Assembly: GCF_954871325.1 (NCBI RefSeq)
Contig: NC_088775.1
Location: forward strand, 16,035,561-16,099,560
Reading direction: 5' to 3'
From: Gordionus sp. m RMFG-2023
Lineage: Eukaryota > Nematomorpha > Gordioida > Chordodea > Parachordodidae
Length of the DNA stretch: 64,000 nucleotides
How positions within the stretch are numbered: position 1 is the first letter of the stretch; every line of letters begins with the position of its first letter. Positions 11,866 to 23,282 of this stretch are shown here, in pieces. The notes under the pieces were generated by a model. The model was not told the origin of the DNA and made no database searches. It worked only from the letters and a program-made list of their open reading frames with translations. Position numbers and translations under genes: made by a program.

Positions 11866-11878
11866 TCTCCCCCCTTTA
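11866..11878 (-). promoter_or_regulatory. Polypurine tract
   Basis: On the minus strand TAAAGGGGGGAGA lies immediately before the TG of the LTR. This is the standard plus-strand priming site of an LTR retroelement and marks the minus-strand LTR as a 3' LTR. Confidence 0.7.
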
Positions 11879-12202
11879 ATTCTCCCTTAACTCCATCGTG
11901 TTTGCCGATGCTACCATGTTCCTCCCTGGTGCACTCGAATTACTATTCGTGGTCAACTCCATACTTGGGCAAAACCGTAGTTTGTGTTCACCCCCGCACG
12001 CCCAGCATTCCACTCTCCTTCTTGTGCTATACGGTGCTATTCTGCGACCCCCTCTCGTCGGCGCTTCTTGTAGCCACTCTCCGTATCTTTGTTTCGCCTC
12101 GTTCCTAGCTGCTTCTACCCACCTGTTTGATTCTTCTGAACCGTCGACGTCTCTTATCTCTATCCTCATTATCTTGTTACCCACTCTAACATAGGAGGCC
12201 AT
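11876..12202 (-). CDS. GC-rich ORF with a single zinc knuckle next to a 3' LTR
   Basis: A 108-residue frame ending right at the polypurine tract, so it is the last coding segment of a minus-strand LTR element. It starts MASYVRVGNKIMRIEIRDVD, has an Arg-rich middle (TRGGRRIAPYSTRRR) and one shortened knuckle, CWACGGEHKLRFC (CX2CX3HX4C, one residue tighter than the retroviral type). Base composition is about half G+C by eye, in sharp contrast to the flanks and to the zinc-knuckle ORF at 10819-11247. It may be an accessory nucleic-acid-binding protein or a captured segment. Function is not known. Treated as part of a fossil element. Confidence 0.55.
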   Translation of the reverse strand: MASYVRVGNKIMRIEIRDVDGSEESNRWVEAARNEAKQRYGEWLQEAPTRGGRRIAPYSTRRRVECWACGGEHKLRFCPSMELTTNSNSSAPGRNMVASANTMELREN

Positions 12203-12341
12203 CTAAATAAAATACTTTATACACATATATATATATTCTTCGACTTTTATTTCTCTATACTAGGTTACAATTTCTTCTCTAACTCTTTATAAAATATAAA
12301 TCTCATAATTAAGTCTAATATCCCTTTTATTTCCTACAACG

Positions 12342-12571
12342 TATGATTCTCCTACTATGTCTATCATCAAGTTATTCCTTTCTAAATTATGATTCTCCTA
12401 CTATGTCTATCATCAATTTATTCTTTTCTAAATTATGATTCTCCTACTATGTCTATCATCAATTTATTCCTTTCTAAATTATGATTCTCCTACTATGTCT
12501 ATCATCAATTTATTCTTTTCTAAATTATGATTCTCCTACTATGTCTATCATCAATTTATTCCTTTCTAATT
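12342..12571. repeat. 46-bp tandem repeat, five copies
   Basis: The unit beginning TATGATTCTCCTACTATG recurs at 12342, 12388, 12434, 12480 and 12526, exactly 46 bases apart, with very few differences between copies. It lies upstream (on the minus strand) of the GC-rich LTR-element ORF and may be part of that element. Confidence 0.95.
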
Positions 12572-12969
12572 TTTCGTATATTTCTCATTTCTCTCTAAGG
12601 CCCTAAGCTTCTACACCTTACTTACTTCAGGTGCCTTGTAAAGGTTCCTTCTTGTCCTTCCATCTTTACTTCTACTTTTTTCTTTCCTATATTTTTGCTT
12701 ATTACAGTTATTATCATTAATTTTAATTTTTTAATATAAATTGTTTTATAATCAATAACTTTATTTCTTCACATAAATGTTGATTTTACCATTATAAACA
12801 AAAAATAAAACTAATTTATAATTTCTAACCTACTTTTAAAAACGATTTTAGCTAATAGAGCGCAACCTTTTTTGATAAGTAGTGGTAAGTTATGACCTTC
12901 TTTTTGACAAATAGCGATAGCGGTAGTTCGTTACTTTTAAAAATAAGGTATATCAACACTGATCCTTAG

Positions 12970-13325
12970 TAGTGAAGGCGGATCATTTTTTTGAGGACCA
13001 CAGTCCGGATCGGTGGTCTTTTATTAATATTTAAGTTGCTTTAATGAATTAATATTATTTGATTTACCTAAGTTTTTTGTATATATTATTTTATGTTATT
13101 TTTTTTAGTGGAGTTTTAATTTGTAGTTCATTTTTATTTGCAATATGAAAACCATAAGTTTTTTTAAAGAAGCATTATACTTATATTCCCAATAAACAAG
13201 AATAAATTAGGTAAAAACGAAAATATTTTTAAAATACCAGATCACGGTCTGGTTCGATTTTTTTAAGACCATGGTTCTATGCATCGACCCGGTCTGAACC
13301 AAAAGACGGATCATGCCCTTCACTA
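12970..13325. mobile_element. Non-autonomous hAT (MITE), 356 bp
   Basis: It starts TAGTGAAGGCGGATC and ends in reverse complement TAGTGAAGGGCATGATC. It is flanked by a perfect 8-bp duplication ATCCTTAG (12962-12969 and 13326-13333). Internal sequence, including ATGAAAACCATAAGTTT, is shared with the longer relative at 41597-42413, of which this is a deletion derivative. Confidence 0.9.
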
Positions 13326-13619
13326 ATCCTTAGTGTCTTATGTCTAAACATCGTAATGAAAAAACTATTTCTTACTTTTTATATAATTTGCTGTTTATCT
13401 CTACTGATTATGATTTAATAATTTTTTTGATATCTAAGTTCATCTAAAACTATTGGTTTCCTAAATAAACTAAAAACTTCTTTATTGGTTTCGAAGTTGA
13501 TAAAAAAAACTTTTTATTCTAATAGTTATTTTCATTAATTATAACCTTGTTACAATTATAACGCGAATTTCCTTTATTTTTATCTAATATGAATGGACCT
13601 TCATAAATTTTTGTACATT

Positions 13620-15830
13620 ATTTCACCCGTCGAGCGACACATTACCACACGAAACTTTATCCAGCTACACTTTATCACAGCCACACTTAATCATTTGATA
13701 ACACGATACATCACACGATATTTTATCAAGCGATTTTTATTTTTTTTTAAAAAATATTTATAATTATTTACTAAATTTTTTTTTAAAAACAATATGGCAA
13801 AAATTAAAAAAATAGGAATAAAAATCTATAAAATGTAAAAATATGAAAAAATACAAAAAATCAAAAATATTATAAAGGTATAAATCAGTGAATGAATATG
13901 ATATTGGATCTACATATATCAAAAGATATTATCTGCCTGACCCTGCATTCACAGTTATTGCAAATTTGCGGCAAAGTATACAAAATATGATATAAATATA
14001 ATAATTTTAAATTAATCTTTGTACACTTTGCTGCGAATTCACGCTAACTGTGATTGCAGTGTGAGATAGATTGTTCCTCTAGCCAAAAACATATGTTTTT
14101 TTCCCATAATGTTTTTAGAAAAAGTTATGCTTCATTACTTAAATTACCTAGAGTGTAAGTGGCACAAAATATACGAAGCTTCGACTGCCGTAATTTATAA
14201 GATGTATCGGTTTGATTTAGCTAATGAGTCATATTCAATGTTGATAAACGAAAACATATTATATATTTTAATAAATATAATTCGAATTTTAAGAGCTAAA
14301 ACAATTATCACCAGCTGCACTTCTGAGAAAGATATTGGTGGATTTTGAACAGGTGCCGATAAATATTTCCATCTAATATAGAGCGTGAATAGAAAAATAA
14401 ATGATAGGACTAAAAAGTCTATGACTCTAATGATGGTTCGATTGTATAGCAAGTGTTTATCGGTCTTTCTTGGTAATGCATTTGAAACCTTGACAGAATT
14501 ATTTGGAGAAATGAATGACCCCTCTAAGCGTATTTCCTACTGTCTTGGAATTGCATTTGAGATCTTGGCAAAAATATTTGAAGAAATGAATGGCTCTTCA
14601 AGCTTTTTCTACTGAGAAGACCTATATCCGAAGACTTGGAAACCTTAGTAAAAATTATATTTTTTGTTAAAAATTATCGGCCAATGAAATATTTTGCAGC
14701 TCCCTCTATAATGTAAAATTGTATAATAAATACAATTACACGTTAGATCGTGTCACCAAAACCACAAATTATGTTAAAGGCTGGCATTATGGAATTAAAT
14801 CTCCATGATAATTTCCTAACTCAACGTTTTGAAATTTTTTAGAGGAAGTCGTAAATATATGCACAAAAAGGCCTTATATCTTCAAATTGTAATGAGGAAT
14901 ATACTGAACCACTCAAAGAAATCTGAAGATATTAAAAAACGAGTTAATTGGTATTTTAATGCAATTTCCAATTTTTTCACATTTAAAAGAGATTGCCCAT
15001 ATTTCCAGGAGTTAAATTTTTTATTTCTAATTTATATTTGCGATATATTGATTTATGATTAGTTACTAAAGGGTATAAATTAAATTGTTTTATTGCTGAT
15101 GTTATAAGATAAGATTATCTTTTCAACGCTAGAACCTGTATGACTCAATACCGTAGACAACAAACGTCTAAGAATAACATCCTTTCTTGGGCTAGAGAAT
15201 TTCCTCCTTAAGACTATACCTGTATAGACTCATTTAGATTAAATCATGGCCACCGAAACTTCAAAACGCATAAATATTCTTTCTTAGAAAATGCCATATT
15301 TTATACCTTTTGTCTCTAGGTAAATTTGGCGTTGAAGCTTACTTTTCCTAAAAATTTTAGGGGAAAAAACTCTCTTCGATTTTCGACGACCCCAAGGAAA
15401 ATATAATCTTTACTTATCAGAGAATATCTCTTGAAATATGTAGATCAAATTTTATCTATTACTATATAATATTTTTAATTTTTTTAATATTTTTTAATTT
15501 TTATCATATAGTTTTTATATATTACTATTTTAAATAATCATACCCGATATATTTTTTTTAATATTTTGATTTTGACTTTTAAACAGAATATAGATATATA
15601 CATATTTATTTTTTTAAAGAATTTAGAGAAAAAATTTAGAAAAAAAAATAAAATAAATTTTTAAATATTGAAATTGAACCGAAAAAGTCAAAAGATGTTA
15701 TTTAAACTTAACTTTTAAAATTAAAAAATGAGTGATAGTGTCGTCGCTATGAAGTTTGTCGTAATAAAGTGACGTCATGTTAAAGTGTATTCGTGATAAC
15801 GCATGATAAAGTGTCACTAAATCATTCCAA
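13620..15830. mobile_element. Possible DNA transposon with repeated subterminal motifs
   Basis: At 13620-13740 a motif close to CACTTTATCA is repeated with 15-20-base spacing; at 15695-15815 the inverted form (TGATAAAGTG) is repeated. Inverted clusters of short repeats at both ends suggest transposase-binding subterminal repeats. The interior has open stretches (14109-14348, 14385-14615, 14829-15062 plus; 15698-15925 minus) with no family I recognise. No target duplication was identified, so the boundaries are approximate. Confidence 0.4.
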
Positions 15831-16375
15831 ATTAATTCTCCCTCTATTATACTTTTAATTAATATAAAATTTCCTAGCTTCAATATGCAAAATAAATGTC
15901 TGAAACCTTTTCTCCTCTTTTTCAAAAAAGTTTTTATATTTCTAGCCTATTTGTTCAAGAGAAAGTGTCCTATATATTCTCTAAAAATCTTTTCAACAAA
16001 TTTTTATTGTTATTTTTCTTCCCATTCAAAATAAAATAGCATTAGAATAAGAAATAAATTTCAATGAAGGGATTGGAAATAAAATATATAGAATTTTAGT
16101 ATATCTAATTTTTCTAGACTTAACATCTAACGATTAAATGCTCTAATATTCAATTCCTAATCGATTTATCGATTATACTGTATTTTACTTATTATAAATT
16201 TCTCAGAATCGAAAGATTTACGATTTGGCGAGACTAAAATTAATTTTTGATGTTTAAGCTTTTTAAGTGCGAACTCTTTAAAAAAATAATTAGTGATAAC
16301 AAAACTTATTTTCAAAGATTATACTTTATAAAAATCTTTTATATATTTCATTTATAAACTTCTAATTATACATGT

Positions 16376-17132
16376 TTATTGATAATTAGAATAATAATTA
16401 GAATTCGATTCATAATTAATATAAGTATCCTCACGACTCTCATAGTTATTATCGCGAATGAGGTCTTTATTAGAAATTCTAATAGAATCGGCATCATCTT
16501 TCAAGTGTTTTTTGTACAAGAGATATCCAATGACGCTTACCAATATAGTTACCGATAGAATAATTCCCACTATCAGGCATAATGTATCTAGAGTGTCATT
16601 ATTTTCTTTAGGTATCTTTTGTCTGGGAGCTTTTCATTTAGAATTTGATGCACTAAAAATATTTTCATCAGTTTCACTGGCCGTATCTTCATACTATTTG
16701 TATTCGGTATTGGATGAAGGTTTTTTGGTAGTTTTAAAGTGACTAATTTTATTCGTATTTGTATTAATCATGGAGCCTTGGGAATGAGGAAGGTGAAGAC
16801 CTAATGTCATATTTCCGATCGCGAGTTATGCCTACGTCGACTAAATCACTGATATCACCTAACCTTGGAAATAACAGATCGGGTGTTTGGGGTATATTAA
16901 CGCAATCTCTCCACAAGCAATATTTTGTTTTTTGAATATTACATATCACTCCATTAGGCAGTGGATATGTAGGAAACGATTCCATAATACCTTGCATCAC
17001 TGTGCACTCTATCAGGCATTCATTTAAGTTAATATATCTTTCACCGGTTAAATATGGGTGCTCAATTTTTTTCTTTTTACAGTAATCTTCCATGTAATTA
17101 GTCATAGAGAAGAGTTTTTTCCATTTTTTCTA
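16376..17132 (-). pseudogene. Metalloprotease copy 1: Cys-rich and transmembrane exon
   Basis: The frame 17105-16764 encodes a Cys-rich module, with Cys at DYCKKK, NECLIECTV, NGVICNI, KYCLWRDC. The spacing C-x3-C ... G-V-I-C ... C-L-x-x-x-C resembles the Cys-rich domain that follows the TSP1 repeat in ADAMTS proteins (consensus G-T-x-C ... C-x-x-G-x-C). A Ser/Thr/Asp-rich linker follows. The frame 16570-16376 gives a single membrane span (LSVTILVSVIGYLLY), a basic stop-transfer KKHLK and an Asn/Tyr-rich tail ending SNSNYYSNYQ. The linker between them is interrupted more than once. The paralogue at 38883-39640 has the same order. Membrane anchoring is unusual because ADAMTS enzymes are normally secreted. 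Confidence 0.75.
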
Positions 17133-17582
17133 AATTTTTTTTAAAAATATTCAAAAATCTAAGTTAAATTGATTGAAAAAAATATCGAATTAATTAATTA
17201 ATTTTATATAAAATATGTTTTTAAATATGACTCACTTGCACTTTACTCAAGTTATAAAAAAAAATTTTTAAATAAATAACCAAAATAATTGTAGTATGTA
17301 TATGTATTGGGTAAGATTATAATTTATGATCCATAATTATTGGCTCTCTTTTATTTTATCTGTCATATGATTGGTTGAGTTTTATTCATCTTATTTTTTT
17401 AGTATTTTTTGTTGAAGGATATTTTTATTATTGTAAACCATTGGTTTTAATATTTACACATATATTTTTTTTAATTTTATTTTAAATAAAATTTTTAAGT
17501 TTTTAAGTATTTTTGAATAGTGAGAATAAATATTTAATATTTATTTGAAAATAAAGGGACCTGGGGGTTCTAAAGTGGCAGA

Positions 17583-19376
17583 TATACCTATAAAAATATG
17601 AATCGAATAATGGATTTATTCGTATTCGTTTAAATCGAATAATTCATTATTCGTATTCGTAAATAATAAAATGATTATTCGATATTCGTCGAATATTCGA
17701 TTCAATTCGAATATTCGATTCAATTCGAAAATTTTATTTAACCATAAAATAAAAAAGATAGAATATTAAATATTTTGTAAAATTTAACTATGGATAAAAG
17801 ACAAACAAATTCTATTAGTAAGATAATATAGAAGCATAGGGAGACCGGGGATGGTTGGGACACTTTTCGTTCAAATCTTAATAATTTTAATATTAGTAGA
17901 CTAATCTGAATAATTAAAATATCTTCTGAATCCCAAAAGTATAGGCTATTTGAAATAATTAATATATATTTTATGAAGATTATATTTTTTTAGAAAATTG
18001 AATTTAAAAAAAAAAATTTTTTTGTCCCAACTATGACAGACTCTGTGTACGTTGGGACACACATATGTGATAGTTGGGACACTCGTGAAATAGAGGTCTA
18101 AATAAATTTAAAAATTAAAATCAGTAATCCAGTAAAACTAGAGACTATGACACATATGATTTTATTGATAATATTATAATTCATAATCAATAACTATATT
18201 AAAAAATTTTTAGCAAAATTTAGGAAATTTATTTTGGCGAAAAAAAAATTGTAAAGAAAAAAATGCAAAAAAATTTTTTTTTTAATCATAAACATAGTGA
18301 AAGATAAGTATTTAATTATTTATTATTCACAATACTAAATTAATAATAAAATTATAAAATTGTTTATAAAATGAGCTAAAATGGCGTGTCCCAACTATAC
18401 TATGACCGAGCCCACTAACTTTATAAATATCATCCAAAATCATATTAATTCATGTTTATTGATTCTGAAAGTTTGCCAGATTGGAAAATAAGGTTTAGGC
18501 TTTCCTAAAATCTATTTATTATGATTTTTGAAGCTTTATTTATAAATATAAACGATAAAGTTTGCAAATATTTTTTATTACTTTTGGTATGCCAAAACAC
18601 ATTTTCTTCTGTAAAAATTAAAATACAAAATATTTTTCAAATCTTTTTTAGCCAATCATGTATGACAAAATTATCTATGTTAGGCTCAAATTTCCAGTCT
18701 TATAAAATAATAGCTCAAATTATAATTAAAATGTCCTAACGTTCCCCTGTACTCAATGTACCCCGGTCTCCCCTACATATTATAGTATTATATTTTTATA
18801 TAATGTAGAAAAATCAATATAATATTCATATCATGTAAAAGACAAATATACCAACAACAAATTTAATAAACACAAAGTTTTTGCAAAAAGTCAAATTTAT
18901 GATTTCTCCATCATCAAACGAAGGAGAAATATCTGGTTCGCCCTTCATTCTTGAAGGCATATACTAGTTTATTATAATTGTATGTGTTATAAATTGCATA
19001 TAAAAATAAATAATTTCTTCGTCAATCATAAAATAATTTTCGGTGGTTAATTGTATTATGGTTATTCGAATAAAAACAGCTGTTAAAAACAATTTTATAA
19101 ATATAAAATGTTTCTTCATTATTCCACAAGGAAATTTTATTAAATAGGAATAATTGCAAATAATTCCTACTAATAATATATGATTATTTCAATATTTATT
19201 AATATAAATTATTTTAATCGAATAAATCGATCGAATAATAGATAAAAAATTATTCGACGAATAATATATTTTCCTTAATCAAATTCGATTCGAATCGAAT
19301 AATTGTGTTTTCGTAAAATACGAATCGAATCAAATCGATTCGAATGTCGAATAACAAATAATTTGTTTTAGGTATA
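17583..19376. mobile_element. hAT-like non-autonomous element rich in TTCGAAT repeats
   Basis: It starts TATACCTATAAAAATA and ends, in reverse complement, TATACCTAAAACAAAT. The flanks are GTGGCAGA (17575-17582) and GTGGCAAA (19377-19384), an 8-bp duplication with one mismatch. Both subterminal regions (17590-17735 and 19210-19355) carry many copies of ATTCGAAT-type motifs, some palindromic. No transposase was found. A further insertion lies at 17840-18773. Confidence 0.75.
17840..18773. mobile_element. TA-flanked DNA transposon with GGGAGACCGGGG ends
   Basis: The left end reads GGGAGACCGGGGATGG and the right end in reverse complement GGGGAGACCGGGGTACA. TA lies on both sides, as expected of the Tc1/mariner/pogo group. 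The motif GTTGGGACAC recurs inside both ends (for example near 17857, 18048, 18070) and inverted near 18388. There is no transposase, so it is a non-autonomous copy. Confidence 0.6.
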
Positions 19377-19983
19377 GTGGCAAAAAGCCAGTGGACTGTA
19401 AAGCCCATTTTATGAGAGCATTACATCTGTTATGTCGGATTGAACGTCCACTGCTAAAGATTAAAATGAATTTTTAAAATTTTTTCAATAGTGAGAATAA
19501 ATGTTTAAATATTTATTTGAAAATAATATTTTTTGTGGAATTTAATTGTATGCTCATATGTGATTAGAAATAAAGCTTATAAGTAATGATATAAGTGACC
19601 ATTGAGAAATGATCAAAGGTATCTATCACAAATCTGCATGGCATCTTTATAATCCATATAGATTTTTTACCCAATTTGTCGTTCCCTTTATTTAAATTCT
19701 ATCTTGTCTCTCTCATTTTTATTTATCTTTTTACAAAAATGGCTGAATAGCTTTCGATAATAAAGATATCTCAACAAAAAAATACATAAAAAAAATAAAA
19801 ATAAAGTTCAATCACATGACAGATAAATAAATAAAGGATAGCCAATCGTAATTATGGCTCACAAACCATAATTATAATTTTACCAAGTATTGTATATAAA
19901 ATAATGCCAAATTACCCCAAATCCATATAATATACTTGTTAGAAATTCCAGATTCATTATTGGTTTGCAAAGGGAAAAATTTT

Positions 19984-22030
19984 CAGGCCCGGCCCGACCC
20001 GGTGGGAAGTTAGTTTTTACATGGACCGGCCAGGATTGCAACCTGATGATTATATCACTTTATGGTTTATTCCTAAGCATAAATTATTTTTTTTTAGCCC
20101 CATAATCTCCTTTTACAAACAAATAGTATCATTTTTATGTCTTTTTTTTTAAAAATGAAGGTGACATTTTGCAAAACGAAGATGTCTTTTTTTTTTATTC
20201 ATATTATAGAATCACAATTTTATTTGTTTTTAAGATTTTTTAATTTTATAATAATTTCTTGGAAAATGTTTTATTAATTTGAATTTATAAAGAGAGGTCT
20301 AATTTTATCTGAGTTTGCTAATTCATCTAGAAAAATTTTTTATCTAAAATAATCTCCTTATAAATATTTAATAGGGCTAATCCAAAGATTTTTCAACGGT
20401 AGTATTTTTTAAATTAACCTTTTTAAAGTTGAAAAAGACCCTTCATTAGTGCAGGTACTAATTGGTAATGTAGCTAAAATAATTAATAATGTTTTGATAT
20501 TGGGAACCTAAAGTGCAATTACACATGGAAAGGGTCTGCAGAGCATTTTTTTGTCTCAAAGAATACTCTATTCTGTCATGATTACGAAAATCAGACATCA
20601 CAAAGTAACTTATCATTTGGGCCTACTATATTGAAATTTTCCTAATATCCTCTCGTTTTCAAGCGTAATCAACAGTTTAGACTCAACCGGCAAAAGAAAA
20701 AAAAATGCTTTTTAAAATAAAAATATGAATAATAAATCTTTCCTTTAATTTGAATAAAAATGTATGAATAAGATTATAAAAATCCTCAATCGTAGATTCA
20801 TCAATATTTGAGCAATTGGATTGTCTAGTAACTACTCTTTAAAAAATTTCAATCACAAACATATTAGCAATCTCCTATGAAATTTTTATCCACATTCTCT
20901 CTAATATTTGTTAATATTTCAACAATATCCTTTGTTCCATTCATAACCTCCCTTAAATCCAAATCAATTTTTTGTAGCATTTTGCTAAAATCATATGTAT
21001 AATTAAATAAAAAATAAACACAAAGAATAGATATTAAAAATTGTGGTTTAATAATAGCCTGCAAAAAATTCTCATCATCTGCTGAATCTTTTTTCTTGCT
21101 TGATATATATAATTCTGCTGCAAATACAACATCATATGGTTCAATAAAGAGTTTCAATGACTCTTGTTTTCAATGAATCTGACAAAATCTTTTTAGTTTT
21201 TTTTTTGATTTTTTAAGTCAATGTAGCCACTTATATTTTTTTATCCATGGTGAGATTCCAAGATTAATCACATGATGGAGAAGATAAGTGAAATAGCAAT
21301 CTTAATGAAGCTTTATAATTTTTTTAAAGATTTTTGCAAACCCTACCTTGTACAATAAGTTTTTTCTTTTTAAAGAATAAAATCTATCTCCGCTTTGCAC
21401 TTGAGGTTGTTGGAGACAAAATCAAGATTAATTTATATTATTTAAAAAATTATTTTTTGAAACTTTTAATCAAAGCTCTATATATTAAAAATGCAAGTAT
21501 TTCTTTGATATTCTTTTTAAACTCATCGTCTCGAAACGCTCTATAATTTGATGTCCAGCTTGTGCAAATCGAAAAAAAAATTGAGAGTAGGTTTTATTAT
21601 ATATACCATTAATTTTGTTGGGAAATTATTAATAATTGTTCGGAAATCGCTTCCAGCCGCTCGGATTTTTTATATTTGATTTACAAAAAAAGAAGAAACA
21701 GTTATCAAAATATAATTCTAGATAATTTTTAAAATTTCAAAAATTTAACGCCTTCATTAAAATTTTATTTAAAACTCGCGATTATTTTTTAAAAATAATC
21801 TTGGTTGGAACTGGGTTGGGCCTAATATTTTTAAAAATATTCGGGCCAGGGGCTTAAATTTTTTAAATATTCAATTTTGTGAAATAAATTGTTGTTTTTT
21901 TTAAAGCTCTTTCAAGAAACAAGGCGCCAATATTTTTTATTCTAAAATAATTCGTTCGGGATTATGCCGGGCCGGATAAATTTGTCAAAATTTTTTTTAG
22001 GTCTAGCTGGGCTTTAAAAATTATCGGATG
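19984..22030 (-). mobile_element. hAT element with GGCCCGG ends (right end uncertain)
   Basis: The left end reads CAGGCCCGGCCCGACCC. GC-rich motifs of the same family (GGGCCAGG, GCCGGGCCGG) reappear at 21800-22020. Minus-strand transposase remnants lie between. A matching right terminus and target duplication could not be fixed, so the end coordinate is approximate. Confidence 0.5.
20330..21160 (-). pseudogene. hAT transposase remnant
   Basis: The frame 21157-20864 contains FLQAIIKPQFLISILCVYFL and further on LQKIDLDLREVM then LTNIRENVDKNF, matching the helix pattern FL-x-x-I-x-x-F before LQ-x-x-(I/D)DL of hAT transposases. Further downstream on the minus strand (about 20470-20395) lies sequence corresponding to ISTCTNEGSFSTLKR, the C-terminal dimerisation signature (P-(V/I)-S-x-x-x-x-E-x-S-F-S-x-L-K-R). 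The two blocks are in different frames, so the gene is dead. Confidence 0.6.
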
Positions 22031-22039
22031 CAGATCATT

Positions 22040-22798
22040 CAGGTGCGTAGCCAGTCTACGAAGGGGGGGGGGGTATAATTCTTTTTTATATTGAAATAAC
22101 TTTTTTTGGAACATTAAAAAATTATTAGAACTATATAAAATTTATCATAACCAATATTAAAAAGGACAATTTCGAACACGAAAATTTAAAATATTTAAGA
22201 GCGAATATAATATTGTTTTTCATACCAAAATTTAAATTCTGAAATTGGCCTTCAGATACATTTATATTCACAAAATATTAGCGAAATATTTAATTTATTC
22301 AATATCATTTAATATATCCTCAAAAGGATTATAGGTAATAGTATTTGTAAATGAGATGGAGCCATTTGATGAATCAGAAATCGATCTTTGAATTGAGTCA
22401 AAAATATATTTAAAAATAGAGACAATAAGATATTTTATAGTAATCCTTCCTATTTAATATTGAAATTGTTTGTCTAGGTGCAAGTCTATGCTTGCGAATC
22501 TCAAAACATATAATTTGGCCTTGCCCTCAACAATCACATAAATCTCTTGAAATGATCAATATATCACTTAGTTTTACAAATGTTAATATAACATTCGCGA
22601 TTTTCATAGCTTCAGTTAAATACATATCATTTTTTTTGAAAATATTGCATAAAATTGTGGGGTATTTATAATTTATTAAAACATTTTAGTGGAAAAAAAA
22701 TCAGCTATCATATTGAATCTATTAATGTATCTGCTTCAGATAAAATATCTAATTCATGCCATTCTAATATCCCCCCTCCTTCCCACGTTACGCACCTG
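22040..22798. mobile_element. hAT element, 759 bp, non-autonomous
   Basis: It starts CAGGTGCGTAGCCAG and ends in reverse complement CAGGTGCGTAACGTGGG. The flanks are AGATCATT (22032-22039) and AGATTACT (22799-22806), 6 of 8 matching. The paralogous sequence near 44868 (AAATAACTAATTTACACC) represents the empty site. A run of 11 G lies at 22063-22073, inside the left end. It shares its terminus with 5687-7629. Confidence 0.75.
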
Positions 22799-23282
22799 AG
22801 ATTACTAATTTATACCTATTTTGGAATTTGATTATAACCTAAAATAGAATTTGATCTTAAATAAATTTATATATTATAAAAGGAAAACATTATGTTTAAA
22901 AATTTTTTTCTCATTTAAAGAATATTATATCAATGACAGACGATTTTTGTTGTTTAAAAATTTATATGATGTCGTTCATTGATTGACATCAATAAAGATG
23001 ATTGATTACATGACTTTATATATTATAGGCGATGATATAAATACTTAGTTTTAAATGTAATATTCAGCAAAGTTGTTTATACATCGTATATTATGTTATC
23101 TATGAGATTACTACCTTATCATGGTGGTAAAAAACAAAAATCGGATATTAAATCAAAATGGAGTTTGGGTAATAAAATGGCGCAATGCAAGTTAGAAAAT
23201 AAATGAAAACATTCCCTCTTTAACCTATATTAAAAATGCATATTAAATGAAAAAGAATTACAAAACGTTTAATAAAATTAGA

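Larger units (their letters stand above)
17305..19891. mobile_element. Element with long terminal inverted repeats (about 130 bp), heavily invaded
   Basis: The arm at 17305-17433 is an imperfect reverse complement of 19754-19891; shared blocks include CCATAATTA, ATTGGCT, ATCTGTCATRTGATT and TTTTTTGTTGA. No coding sequence of its own is visible. Inside it sits the 17583-19376 element, which itself contains the 17840-18773 element, giving three levels. A diverged direct repeat of about 60 bp (17497-17560 and 19465-19525) flanks the inner insertion. Superfamily not determined. Confidence 0.55.

Noticed and set aside
11898-12194. Plus-strand frames of 98 and 68 residues opposite the GC-rich LTR-element ORF
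   Set aside because: The zinc knuckle and the polypurine tract place the coding strand on minus; the plus frames are shadows.
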